A DNA stretch of 64,000 nucleotides from Corynebacterium sputi DSM 45148 (GTDB lineage: Bacteria > Actinomycetota > Actinomycetes > Mycobacteriales > Mycobacteriaceae): NCBI RefSeq assembly GCF_000427865.1, contig NZ_ATYV01000010.1, positions 1-64,000 on the forward strand, in the 5' to 3' direction. The notes below the pieces were generated by a model that was not told where the DNA came from, ran no database searches, and saw only the letters and a program-made list of their open reading frames with translations. Below, piece by piece: positions 52,233 through 60,765 of the stretch; the first letter of the stretch is position 1; each line of letters opens with the position of its first letter. The translations under genes and the position numbers were made by a program.

Positions 52233-52301
52233 GTAGTAAGCGCGTTTGTGATGTATGCATCGATAAACCAGTAGCATTAAGCAAACCTCGGGGAGGTACA
52301 C

Positions 52302-52544
52302 GTGGAGCACGATCCGGTTCAATGCGATAGTTCTTCTTGTGCTGGGCCGTTCTGTGTGGGGTCGGTACCTGTTGAATCAAGTCCCTTTTATCGGGATGAC
52401 GCAGGTGTCGGGAGTGGCCCTGCCGCCACAGCGCTTCGATGTGCAGCCCCCTCGTATCCACCATTTCTCGCTGGTTCCTGTCAGCGCGACTGGGTGAACG
52501 AGATGTGGGCGCAGGCTGACCGCGGGGCCGTGCCTCCTGCATAG
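52302..52544 (+). CDS. Possible small Cys-containing protein, unknown
   Basis: An 80-residue frame beginning with GTG, preceded at 7 nt by the strong site GGGGAGG and 70 nt downstream of a good promoter. The product has a Cys cluster near the N terminus (CDSSSCAGPFC) and two later Cys, no membrane segment and no recognised family. The promoter and ribosome site argue for a real gene, but the composition is not clearly protein-like. On the other strand the terminator of the next gene lies just beyond its stop. Confidence 0.35.
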   Translation: MEHDPVQCDSSSCAGPFCVGSVPVESSPFYRDDAGVGSGPAATALRCAAPSYPPFLAGSCQRDWVNEMWAQADRGAVPPA

Positions 52545-52563
52545 GTTGAGGTGGCATTGCCAT

Positions 52564-52618
52564 GAAAAACGCCCCGGTGTCTATCTCCACATCTGGAGAC
52601 AGCTCACCGGAGCGTAGT
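52564..52618 (-). terminator. Terminator of the second PepSY lipoprotein gene
   Basis: Read on the minus strand, CGCTCCGGTG and CACCGGGGCG form the stem with an inner GTCTCCA / TGGAGAT hairpin, followed by TTTTT. It starts about 35 nt past the gene stop. Confidence 0.75.
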
Positions 52619-52650
52619 CATATCGCCTGGTGGCGACTAGCAGGTGCGCC

Positions 52651-53259
52651 CTAGCGGGTGACCTCGAGAACTTCGCCGGTTTCAGCATCGATGTGGACGA
52701 CCTCATGGCGGTCATCATCGGCTGCATCCTGGACGGTGACCTCCCAGACGCGGACGCTGTCATGGTGCCCCTCGTCGTCGGTCTCTGCGGCGTCACGATC
52801 GTGGTCCTCCGTCAGCTCGACGCGGTGGACGTTGCCTTCCACCTCACCCTCGGCGGTCTCGACCGCCTGGGCTGCGGTGACGGCGGTTGCCTCACGCTCG
52901 TGCTCGGAGAGGTCGCGGTCGCGCTTCTCCTCGACCTCGCCCGTCTCGCGGTTGACCTCGACCTCGACGGCATTGTCGCCCTCTGCCGGGCGAACATGGA
53001 CGTGGTACTTGTCGTCGGTCTCCTCGGCGTGCACGACCTCGCCCGGCTCGTCAGCCAGCGCTGCGTCGATGGCGGCGGTCATGCCGACACCTTCGACGAC
53101 CTCTTCAGTCTCGGTCTCCTCAGTGCCGTCGACTTCGGTGGTGGTCTGCGTGGTCTCGGTTGCGTTGTTTGTGGTGGTGTTGTTGTTGCCATCGTCACCA
53201 CAAGCGACGAGAAGGAGAGCGGCAGAGCCCAAGGCAATGGGTGCGAAAATCTTCTTAAT
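52651..53259 (-). CDS. PepSY-domain lipoprotein, apparent AUU start
   Basis: About 202 residues. The signal peptide reads IKKIFAPIALGSAALLLVAC and carries a lipobox, so the mature protein is lipid-anchored outside the membrane. A Thr/Glu-rich linker and two PepSY-like units follow, including the C-terminal HEVVHIDAETGEVLEV, similar to the neighbour at 51167-51757. The first canonical start in frame (TTG at 53232) would remove the basic part of the signal peptide and leave only ten residues before the Cys. The ATT at 53257-53259 lies 6 nt after AAGGAG and restores a normal signal, so AUU initiation is the best reading. No ATG, GTG or TTG is found further upstream in frame near the site. Confidence 0.75.
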   Translation of the reverse strand: MKKIFAPIALGSAALLLVACGDDGNNNTTTNNATETTQTTTEVDGTEETETEEVVEGVGMTAAIDAALADEPGEVVHAEETDDKYHVHVRPAEGDNAVEVEVNRETGEVEEKRDRDLSEHEREATAVTAAQAVETAEGEVEGNVHRVELTEDHDRDAAETDDEGHHDSVRVWEVTVQDAADDDRHEVVHIDAETGEVLEVTR

Positions 53260-53610
53260 ATTTAGCTCCTTAAGACGAAACGTTCCGACTGGGTCACTAA
53301 TAACGGTACCTATTATTGCTGCTGTTCACGGCGCAATTTACGGTGGCGGGGGTAATAGGGGGCTATTTGCGCCATTGATTACTGTCAAGGCGCGACATTT
53401 CATCTCAGCCATATAATTATTTGTATTTTATGCCTTTTATGTGGCCAGACGTGGGGTAATGGTTGCTATGTGATGTGCCCTGAACTTCTATCTATGTTCC
53501 CGAACGGGATGTGTTGCTTTCTGCAATGTCCGTATCAGGGGGTGGGGGTGGGGATATGTCCGCTCATTTGATTGGCAAATGCGCGATCTCCTCCCCAGTG
53601 GCCACGATTC
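53260..53610. other. Intergenic region, A+T-rich
   Basis: About 350 bases between the divergent lipoprotein gene and the methyltransferase-like gene. It includes an A+T-rich block (53400-53445) suited to promoters. No gene is supported. Confidence 0.4.
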
Positions 53611-54384
53611 ATGGACGTCGGATCCCTGGGGCGCACGGTCGCCTCTCTTGACGCGCGGATGATGCAGTACGTCAATGGTCCCGCCGTCTACAAGTCCCTG
53701 GCGATGACGGGTATCGCAGAGGCACTGCGTACTGGCGGTCCCGTTCCGGTCGGAGCGACCGGAAAGACATGGGATTCGCTTCTCGACGCTGACTCATCCC
53801 TCACCGAGGACCTCTCCGACCAAGAATCCGGCCGGGCGATGTGGATCGCTCCGGCTCTGGCACCAATGGTCTCGCCGACTGACGGTGAGACCTATGTGGT
53901 GCTTGGCTCAGGCGCCGGTGTCTTCGCCGATGAACTTTTGCGCAGGCACCCCGGCCTGAGGGTGCAGATCGTCGGAGCCGCGGCGGGGCGCCAGGTGCGG
54001 GATGTTGGCGAGGATCGCCAGGCCCGTGCTTCGGTGTCGCCGTGGATCCAAGGCGAGCAGCTTCCTGCAGGCACGGCCTCGGTGATTCTCGACCCGTTCG
54101 CAATTGCCTCCGACGGCGACGTGGCTGGAGTTCTGGCGGCTGCCACCTCTGACCAGGTCATCGTGGTTACCAAGATTCTCGCAGAGACCGGTGATGAAGA
54201 CCATGAATACGCCGAGGACCTGGGACGGCTGTGCCTCGACGGAACTGCGGTGCCCACCCGCCGAGACCTTGTGACAGCAGCAGGTCTGGCCGGCTACGTG
54301 GTCGATTCAGTTCAACCCTCAGGATGGGGCGCTGTCGCTGCATTCCTGGTTCATTCCCACTCAGCAGAGGACAACGCACGATGA
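53611..54384 (+). CDS. SAM-dependent methyltransferase-like protein
   Basis: 257 residues. The segment TYVVLGSGAGVFADELLRRH followed by LRVQIVG looks like motif I and the second strand of a class I methyltransferase Rossmann fold, and VILDPFAIA and VIVVTKILAE like later strands. The N terminus (LDARMMQYVNGPAVYKSLAM) resembles the helical lid of O-methyltransferases. The ATG at 53611 was chosen as the first Met giving this N terminus; an in-frame TTG at 53572 is possible. The stop overlaps the next start (ATGA), so the two products probably act together. The substrate is unknown, and some usual catalytic segments are not clear, so it may be inactive. Confidence 0.6.
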   Translation: MDVGSLGRTVASLDARMMQYVNGPAVYKSLAMTGIAEALRTGGPVPVGATGKTWDSLLDADSSLTEDLSDQESGRAMWIAPALAPMVSPTDGETYVVLGSGAGVFADELLRRHPGLRVQIVGAAAGRQVRDVGEDRQARASVSPWIQGEQLPAGTASVILDPFAIASDGDVAGVLAAATSDQVIVVTKILAETGDEDHEYAEDLGRLCLDGTAVPTRRDLVTAAGLAGYVVDSVQPSGWGAVAAFLVHSHSAEDNAR

Positions 54385-55175
54385 GCGACGACAGTTACGA
54401 CTACACCTCGGAGGACACCACCGAGGAGGCCAAGCCCGCCAAGCGCGGCAAGGTCAACTGGCCCACGGTCACCGTGGCGATGGGTGTCTCGACCCTGGCT
54501 ACCGGCTTGGTGTTGATGATGGGTGCCTTCGGCGTCATGCATTACAGCGCTTCGATCACCTCGTCCGCCGTGACCCAAGCTCAGCTCATGGCTGATCAGG
54601 GCAATGCTGGTGGAGATACCAGTAACGGGGCGGCTGCCAACAGCACTCAGCGGGCGGCCCAGCGCACTGGTTCTACTGGTGCGAGCGAAGCTCGCGGTAC
54701 CGCCGGGAGCGAATCGGGAGGTGCAGGTGGAGGGCAGAGGAGCTCTGCGTCGGGAAGCGATGAAGAGACCGTCATGGCGGTCGACTCAGTCGACGACACC
54801 GTCGACGCCAGTTCCGACATGCCACCCCAGATGGACGCTGGTTCATTGCAAAGTCACATGCAGTACCTGCTAGCGGACTCCACCTCGGATGAGGAGATCG
54901 CGAACAGCCTTGAGGCTGGCTACGACGGAGTCCCGGTCGTGCGCCAGATCTCCTCGCGCCTGAACACGTTCTCCCTCATCTACAAGTGGCGGATCCTCGA
55001 CGGCTCCGTCTATGAGGATGGAACGACGATGTGCGCAATCCTCGAAGCGGAACTGAGCGGCTACGGCACCAAGGAAATCGACATGGCGTATTACGCCATC
55101 GATGGTTTCTGGAAGATGTCGAATGACAGCCTCTGCGCGCTGGCCCAGTCTGCCCGCGCAGAGTGCAACTTCTGA
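54381..55175 (+). CDS. Membrane-anchored protein coupled to the methyltransferase-like gene
   Basis: 264 residues. An acidic cytoplasmic N terminus (1-29) is followed by one membrane segment (about 33-55, VTVAMGVSTLATGLVLMMGAF), a Gly/Ser/Ala-rich linker (about 70-135) and a C-terminal extracytoplasmic domain of about 110 residues with three Cys. The layout is like Mce-associated or NTF2-like outer domains of mycolate actinobacteria, but I cannot confirm a family. It overlaps the previous gene by ATGA. It ends against the convergent acyltransferase gene with no spacer. Confidence 0.65.
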   Translation: MSDDSYDYTSEDTTEEAKPAKRGKVNWPTVTVAMGVSTLATGLVLMMGAFGVMHYSASITSSAVTQAQLMADQGNAGGDTSNGAAANSTQRAAQRTGSTGASEARGTAGSESGGAGGGQRSSASGSDEETVMAVDSVDDTVDASSDMPPQMDAGSLQSHMQYLLADSTSDEEIANSLEAGYDGVPVVRQISSRLNTFSLIYKWRILDGSVYEDGTTMCAILEAELSGYGTKEIDMAYYAIDGFWKMSNDSLCALAQSARAECNF

Positions 55176-55829
55176 TCAGAGCGGAAGCGGCTCGTCGATT
55201 GCCGCATCCGCCTGGTCGTTTGCCTCACGAGTGACGATCAAGAGATTGAATGTGCGGTCATTGACCGTGTGCAGTCCACAATCGCTGGCGCCGAGCTTCT
55301 TCGCCGCCCGGCGAGCGTGGAGGTTCCGGTGGTCCGGGTCGAAGATGATGCGCTGACACTCAGGTGCGATCTTGGCCAGCTCCGCCAGAGCCACCGCCAG
55401 GATGAGGCTGGCAGTTCCCTTGCCAGTGTCATTCGCGTCGCCGAAACCCACGTGGACGCCGAGGTCATGGGGGAGTGGCTCATAGGTGGCGCCGATGGCG
55501 TCGCGACCTGGGCGGTAGAGCTCGAAGTACGCCGTCGGCACACCCTTCACCGAAAGCATCACCGGAACGGAATAGTCGCCGGCATTTTGTGCGGCGATTC
55601 GGAGGGCCCACCATTCCTCCGGATTAGGGAACTCCCACGCCTGGGCGAGATGTGGGCGATTCATCCACTCCGCCACGTGCGCGATATTTGGTGAGTCGTT
55701 CTCGATGCGCTCCATCCGGAAATCACCGCTGAGCTCTGGGAGTGGGATGGGGCCGACCTCGAAGAATGCGTCCGGTACGTCGACGATTTCGCGCGGCAGA
55801 TCTGGGTGGGCAGTGCGGGTGAGAGTCAT
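55176..55829 (-). CDS. GNAT-type acyltransferase of hydroxamate siderophore biosynthesis (AlcB/IucB-like)
   Basis: 217 residues of the Acetyltransf_8 type, which transfer an acyl group to N-hydroxylated amines during hydroxamate siderophore assembly. Motifs seen are WMNRPHLAQAWE, TAYFELYRPGRD and the CoA-binding RIIFDPDHRNLHARRAAKKL. The gene appears intact. It is divergent from a broken N-hydroxylase gene across a DtxR-like box, so both belonged to one iron-regulated pathway. With its partner lost, it probably no longer contributes to a siderophore unless another hydroxylase exists elsewhere. Confidence 0.8.
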   Translation of the reverse strand: MTLTRTAHPDLPREIVDVPDAFFEVGPIPLPELSGDFRMERIENDSPNIAHVAEWMNRPHLAQAWEFPNPEEWWALRIAAQNAGDYSVPVMLSVKGVPTAYFELYRPGRDAIGATYEPLPHDLGVHVGFGDANDTGKGTASLILAVALAELAKIAPECQRIIFDPDHRNLHARRAAKKLGASDCGLHTVNDRTFNLLIVTREANDQADAAIDEPLPL

Positions 55830-55867
55830 GTTGTCTCCTGTCAGTAACTTAACGCGACGGTCATGCC

Positions 55868-55886
55868 TTAGCTTAGCCTTGCGTAA
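55868..55886. promoter_or_regulatory. DtxR-type iron box between siderophore biosynthesis genes
   Basis: TTAGCTTAGCCTTGCGTAA matches the DtxR consensus TTAGGTTAGCCTAACCTAA at about 15 of 19 positions. It lies in the short divergent region and could repress both the acyltransferase and the hydroxylase remnant when iron is plentiful. Confidence 0.65.
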
Positions 55887-55897
55887 CTTGCTGTTGG

Positions 55898-56957
55898 GTG
55901 ATGGAATTTCCGATGACTACATCGAAAGGATTGAACGACGTGACTGCCCTAGAGAAGGCGGACCTTGCGGTGATCGGCGCGGGCCCTAAAGGAATTGCAA
56001 CGGCACTGCGCGCGAAACTAAGCGCAGCGGCAGGCCGCCCGTCCCGATCGGTGGTGCTGATTGACCGGCTAGGTCCCGGCGCCAACTGGACTGCCGCTGG
56101 TGGCTGGACGGACGGACGGCACAGGCTGGGTACATCGCCGGAGAAGGATGTGGGGTTCCCCTATAACTCTGCAGATCCCGAGGTTGACCGCGCCGTGCAG
56201 GCGTACTCATAGAATGCCTACCTGGCTGCGACGGGTCGATTGGGTGACTGGGTCGACCGCGGTCGTCCATCCCCGACCCATCGGCAATGGCACGACTACC
56301 TCGGCTGGGTGGTCGATCGCGCTGACCTCACGGTGGTGTGGGCAGAAGTAATGGAAGTCGACGTCAAGGGCGGGGAGTGGTCCCTCAAGCTCGGTTCCGT
56401 TGATGGTTGCTCGACGTTGGTTACAGGCTCGCTCATGGTCACTGGCTCCGGTTCAGGTGCTCCAACGCTTCCCGACGACAGCGGCAAGCTCATCGGCCCC
56501 GCCGGCTTCTGGCGGCTCGCAGCGATGGGTCGGGAGCGAAAATTCCACCGCGTTCTAGTGGTTGGAGGCGGGGAAACAGCCGGAGCTGTGATCGATCAGT
56601 TACTGCGAATGGACGTCGACCACGTCGAACTGGTCACGCCCGGACGGTTCAGTGCTTGCAGGAGTGGCTGCTGCGGCGGGCCCGATGACGGTGACGTGCG
56701 ACCTCGCTATTGATGCAAGTGGTGCTCAGCCTCTGTGGTTCCTCGACCTCTTTACTCCGGCAGCCCGCGATATCGTGCGACATTGCCTGCCAAGAGATAG
56801 TGCCATCAGCGCTCAGTCAGTCGAGGACCACCTCGGCGACGGACTCGAACTCCTCGGGGCCTGCCCGCGATTGGTGCTGCCGATGCTCTCCGACGTCGCG
56901 CAAGGTCCTGCCTTTCCTAATCCAGTTGCCTCGGTGCGATGGCTGATCGAGTGCTGA
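55898..56957 (+). pseudogene. Broken lysine/ornithine N-monooxygenase (IucD-like)
   Basis: The intact enzyme is an FAD/NADPH monooxygenase that hydroxylates the side-chain amine in the first step of hydroxamate siderophore synthesis. Visible parts are the FAD loop LAVIGAGPKGIATAL, the family motif TSPEKDVGFPY, the NADPH loop VLVVGGGETAGAV, and a C-terminal IDASGAQPLWFLDLF and QGPAFPNP. An in-frame TAG at 56210-56212 interrupts it. Near 56650 the sequence jumps frame and about 80 residues of the usual NADPH-domain to C-terminal region are missing. A likely start is GTG 55940, which has AAAGGA upstream. It cannot give a working enzyme. Confidence 0.8.
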
Positions 56958-57011
56958 CGGGAATGGCTGTGGACAAAAACGTCGGGAAGCAAAGACTCGT
57001 GCATCACATAT

Positions 57012-57040
57012 TTGAGGTCTGAGCCGGGACGGTGTAATAA
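57012..57040 (+). promoter_or_regulatory. Candidate rplN promoter
   Basis: TTGAGG at 57012-57017 and TAATAA at 57035-57040 have a 17-bp spacer. It lets rplN-rplX-rplE be transcribed apart from the S10 operon, from which they are separated by about 6 kb. Confidence 0.6.
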
Positions 57041-57134
57041 TGGCAAGGTTGCGTTTCGGCGCAACCATCAGACCGAGTGTGGTCAGGACGGAAATCTGTC
57101 CACACAAAGAAGAACCAGGTCAAGGAGAACCGCA

Positions 57135-57503
57135 GTGATTCAGCAGGAATCGCGTCTGCGCGTCGCCGACAACACCGGTGCTAGGGAAATCCTGTGCATC
57201 CGCGTGCTCGGCGGCTCGACCCGACGTTTCGCCGGTATCGGCGATGTCATCGTGGCCACCGTCAAGGAAGCCACCCCGGGTGGAAACATCAAGTCCGGCG
57301 AAATCGTCAAGGCTGTTGTCGTCCGCACCAAGAAGGAGACCCGTCGTCCGGACGGCTCCTACATCGGCTTCGACGAGAACGCAGCCGTCATCATCAAGCC
57401 GGACGGCGAGCCGCGCGGCACCCGCATCTTCGGGCCCGTTGCCCGTGAGCTGCGCGACAAGAAGTTCATGAAGATCGTGTCTCTCGCACCGGAGGTGATT
57501 TAG
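57135..57503 (+). CDS. rplN: 50S ribosomal protein L14
   Basis: L14 forms part of the bridge to the 30S subunit. The 122-residue protein begins [20 protein letters not shown] and has the [20 protein letters not shown] segment. The GTG at 57135 has AAGGAG 7 nt upstream; a longer frame from 57012 would translate the promoter. It heads a three-gene ribosomal group. Confidence 0.96.
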   Translation: MIQQESRLRVADNTGAREILCIRVLGGSTRRFAGIGDVIVATVKEATPGGNIKSGEIVKAVVVRTKKETRRPDGSYIGFDENAAVIIKPDGEPRGTRIFGPVARELRDKKFMKIVSLAPEVI

Positions 57504-57818
57504 TTGAAGATCCGCAAGGGCGATACCGTGCTGGTCATCTCTGGCCCGGACAAGGGTGCTAAGGGCAACGTCATCGAGGCGTACCCCACCCGTGACAAGG
57601 TCCTCGTTGAGGGCGTCAACCGCATCAAGAAGCATGTTGCCGACTCTGCAGCAGAGCGCGGTGCCTCCTCCGGCGGCATCGTTACGCAGGAGGCCCCGAT
57701 CCACATCTCCAACGTCATGTTGGTTGATGAGGACGGCACCCCGACCCGCGTCGGCTACCGCTTCGACGAGGACGGCAAGAAGGTTCGTATCTCTCGCCGT
57801 ACCGGGAAGGACATCTGA
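57504..57818 (+). CDS. rplX: 50S ribosomal protein L24
   Basis: L24 starts 50S assembly and lies by the tunnel exit. The 104-residue protein has the KOW motif in [20 protein letters not shown]. It begins with TTG directly after the rplN stop, so it relies on the upstream ribosome. rplE follows after 2 nt. Confidence 0.95.
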   Translation: MKIRKGDTVLVISGPDKGAKGNVIEAYPTRDKVLVEGVNRIKKHVADSAAERGASSGGIVTQEAPIHISNVMLVDEDGTPTRVGYRFDEDGKKVRISRRTGKDI

Positions 57819-57820
57819 TC

Positions 57821-58375
57821 ATGAGCGACAACTACACCCCGCGTCTCAAGACGCGCTACCGCTCCGAGATCCGCGAGAGCCTGCAGAACGAGTTCAGCTA
57901 CGAGAACGTCATGCAGATTCCCGGCGTCGTCAAGGTCGTCGTGAACATGGGCGTCGGCGAGGCTGCTCGTGACTCCAAGCAGATCAACGGTGCACTGCAC
58001 GACCTGACCCTCATCACGGGTCAGAAGCCGCAGCTGCGTCGCGCGAAGAACTCCATCGCAAACTTCAAACTCCGTGAGGGCATGCCCATCGGTGCGAAGG
58101 TCACCCTCCGTGGCGACCGCATGTGGGAGTTCCTCGACCGCACGCTGACCGTTGCTCTTCCGCGTATCCGCGACTTCCGCGGCCTCTCGGACCGTCAGTT
58201 CGACGGCCACGGCAACTACACGTTCGGCCTGTCCGAGCAGTCCATGTTCTACGAGATCGACATCGACCAGATCGATCGTCCCCGTGGTATGGACATCACC
58301 ATCGTCACCACCGCAACGAACGATGACGAGGGCCGCGCACTGCTGCGCGAGCTCGGCTTCCCGTTCAAGAAGTAG
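57821..58375 (+). CDS. rplE: 50S ribosomal protein L5
   Basis: L5 binds 5S rRNA and contacts P-site tRNA. The 184-residue protein contains [20 protein letters not shown] and the [20 protein letters not shown] segment. It ends the short ribosomal group; a terminator follows, and the usual next genes (rpsN/rpsH, rplF) are not adjacent in this window. Confidence 0.96.
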   Translation: MSDNYTPRLKTRYRSEIRESLQNEFSYENVMQIPGVVKVVVNMGVGEAARDSKQINGALHDLTLITGQKPQLRRAKNSIANFKLREGMPIGAKVTLRGDRMWEFLDRTLTVALPRIRDFRGLSDRQFDGHGNYTFGLSEQSMFYEIDIDQIDRPRGMDITIVTTATNDDEGRALLRELGFPFKK

Positions 58376-58389
58376 ACGTTTGGTCGCTT

Positions 58390-58423
58390 AATCCCCGCAC
58401 CGTTTTCGGTGCGGGGATTTTTG
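58390..58423 (+). terminator. Intrinsic terminator after rplE
   Basis: AATCCCCGCACCG and CGGTGCGGGGATT form a perfect stem around TTTT and are followed by TTT. It isolates rplE from the next gene. Confidence 0.85.
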
Positions 58424-58485
58424 CTGCCCTATCGCGTTAACCTAGCCTTAATTGGCATTCCCCCTATGTCGAGGAGTTGATTCCG

Positions 58486-60765
58486 TTGCTCGGATCCATG
58501 TTGATCCTGCTGGCGGTCCTGTACCTGCCCGGAGTGATCATCGGAATGGTGTCCGGACTTCGGATCTGGTGGGCACTCGCTGTGGCCCCAGCCCTTACCT
58601 TCGCCGTTTGTGGACTAGCCGGCGCCGGCCTCTATTGGATCGGCGTGCCCTTCAATCTCCTCACCAGTGCTATAGCCTGCCTGGTGTTGATCGCTGTGGC
58701 GTTCGGGTGGAGGGTGCTCTGTGTGCGCTCTGCGAAAAAGAACGTCGCCGATGCTAATGATGGGATGTGGCAGACGGCCGAAGGCCCGGCCGCCCCACGC
58801 TGGCGGCAGCGGATCACGGTAGCGCCGGCTCCGATCGGTGTGTTGTTAGGTGCAGCAGCGAACTTCATCCCCGTGTGGAGGCAGCGTGCCGGCGACGTCA
58901 ATCAAGACACGATCCCGCAGCTCTGGGATGCGAACTGGCATGGATCCGTCATTAGGTGGATTCAAGAGACCGGGATCGCCTCCCCGACACAGACCGGGCA
59001 GCTATTTAATTACGAAAGCCAGGCAGCGAACTTCTATCCGCTGGCGTGGCACAGCTTCGCAGCGCTGACCGGTGACATCACAGGCAATTCACCGACGACG
59101 ACGATGAACCTTGCCGCCATGGTGATCACTGCAGTAACGATCCCGGTTGGCGCAGCGGCACTTGCATGGATGCTCGTTGACAGGCCTGGTCTGATCCGAG
59201 CATTGGCAGCAGGATTCGCGGCTATCTTCTCCTCGGCGCTGCCGGTTCTTTATAGCGTCAGTTTCGGAGTTGGTGCTTGGCCGTACGCGGTGGCGCTATC
59301 TCTGGTTCCGATGCTGCTCGCGCTTCTTGTTACCGTGCCACATCACCCGCGCCGTCTCTTTGCAGTGGCCTTCGGAGTTGTTGGTGCTGCCCAAGTGCAC
59401 CTGGCTGCACTTCCAGTCCTGGTTCTTCTGGCCGGAATTTATTGGGTTTTCTACCGATTGTGGAATCCGGTGCGTTCGCGCATTGCCGACTTCACCCTGA
59501 TGGTGGTGCCGGGCCTGCTTGCAATGGTGATTCTCGCTCCGCAGCTGCTGGTGATGATCCGGTCCGGTCAGGCTGAAGATTCGGTTGGTTTCGACGGAAC
59601 CGAGGAGGTTACGCGGTCGGAGGCTTGGCGAGACGTGTTGCTCATGCTCACGCGGCACGCCAGCGAGGATCCGCCGGTCTGGCCCGTCATCATCCTGGGG
59701 CTGATTGGCCTGACCATCATTCTCTTGTGGCGCCGCGGAGTGTGGGCCGCAGTGACGATGATCCTGCTCCTGTTCTTCACGGTCAACGCGATGTTGCCGT
59801 TCGGAGGATTGACCGGGTCGTTGCTCGCTGTATATGGAGAGCTGCACTACTCCATGCCGCACCGATTGATTATGCCGGTTGCCTTTTTCTATGCAGCCGG
59901 TGCTGGAGTGGCCGTTGCGGTGCTGCTCTGGCTCCTCGCCGGTGGTGCGGTTCGCAGTTGGGACCCGAAGAACTCTGTCGCCGCGGTCATCGTTGCGGCA
60001 CTTGTGGCCGCCGTTGTCACCCCATGGGCGGCACAGCAGCCGCAAGAAAGCCGGATCTTCGCGTTCGGCAACACCTACGATCCGTGGTTGATCGACGAGG
60101 CCGACGTTCGTGCGATGGATTGGCTGGCTGCCCAGCCGGAAGCGTGGGAGCACAACACCTACAACAACCCGAACCAGGGCATGGCCTGGTTGTATCCGTG
60201 GACTGGATTGCCCTCGATTTTCACGCACTTCCAGTGGCCTAACGTGGCGGATGAGTCGGCGACGAACAACATCTACTGGCACGCGGACAAGATCGGCGCC
60301 GGTGCTAGCCCCGAGGAACAGTGGGAACTCAACACGATTGACGAGTCTGTCCGCGATCTGGATGTGGGATTCATCCTGATCTCACCTCCGAACCTCTGGA
60401 GTGAAGAAGAGTACTTCTGGTCTATCCATGACGGAGTCTGGAACGCTCCGGGAACAACGCCGGTGTACCTCGATGGTGACGTCGGAATCGTCGCCATTAA
60501 TGGAGTGATTCCAGACGAGGCGATCGAGCGGATGCGGGCGGAGTCTCCGGAGCAGCTCGGAAGCTTGCCGACCCGTCAGGAAGTTGGGCTCGCAGACGCC
60601 GGCGACCCCGATGCAAACACCCCGTACATCTTCCACCCGGGTGCTGATGAGGATGACTACCCGTTGGTCGGTCGCCCAGGAGATCAACCAGAGGGGCCCG
60701 TTACCCCCAAACCGCAGGTTCTTTCCGGTCCTCCGGGTCAGGAAGTGGAAGTGATTCGCCGCTGA
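58486..60765 (+). CDS. DUF6541-like polytopic membrane protein (possible GT-C glycosyltransferase)
   Basis: About 759 residues. Roughly a dozen membrane segments fill residues 1-520; an outward C-terminal domain of about 240 residues follows. After the early membrane segments the loop DTIPQLWDANWHGSVIRWI recalls the acidic first outer loop of GT-C enzymes, which move sugars from polyprenyl donors in envelope synthesis. It resembles the actinobacterial DUF6541 group. The enzyme role is inference only. The TTG at 58486 was chosen because GAGGAG ends 9 nt upstream; the TTG at 58477 touches that site and the ATG at 58498 is too far. Confidence 0.7.
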   Translation: MLGSMLILLAVLYLPGVIIGMVSGLRIWWALAVAPALTFAVCGLAGAGLYWIGVPFNLLTSAIACLVLIAVAFGWRVLCVRSAKKNVADANDGMWQTAEGPAAPRWRQRITVAPAPIGVLLGAAANFIPVWRQRAGDVNQDTIPQLWDANWHGSVIRWIQETGIASPTQTGQLFNYESQAANFYPLAWHSFAALTGDITGNSPTTTMNLAAMVITAVTIPVGAAALAWMLVDRPGLIRALAAGFAAIFSSALPVLYSVSFGVGAWPYAVALSLVPMLLALLVTVPHHPRRLFAVAFGVVGAAQVHLAALPVLVLLAGIYWVFYRLWNPVRSRIADFTLMVVPGLLAMVILAPQLLVMIRSGQAEDSVGFDGTEEVTRSEAWRDVLLMLTRHASEDPPVWPVIILGLIGLTIILLWRRGVWAAVTMILLLFFTVNAMLPFGGLTGSLLAVYGELHYSMPHRLIMPVAFFYAAGAGVAVAVLLWLLAGGAVRSWDPKNSVAAVIVAALVAAVVTPWAAQQPQESRIFAFGNTYDPWLIDEADVRAMDWLAAQPEAWEHNTYNNPNQGMAWLYPWTGLPSIFTHFQWPNVADESATNNIYWHADKIGAGASPEEQWELNTIDESVRDLDVGFILISPPNLWSEEEYFWSIHDGVWNAPGTTPVYLDGDVGIVAINGVIPDEAIERMRAESPEQLGSLPTRQEVGLADAGDPDANTPYIFHPGADEDDYPLVGRPGDQPEGPVTPKPQVLSGPPGQEVEVIRR

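Noticed and set aside
52192..52590. A 132-codon minus-strand frame
   Set aside because: It covers the likely terminator and the promoter of the opposite strand and has Arg/Pro/His-rich, non-protein-like composition.
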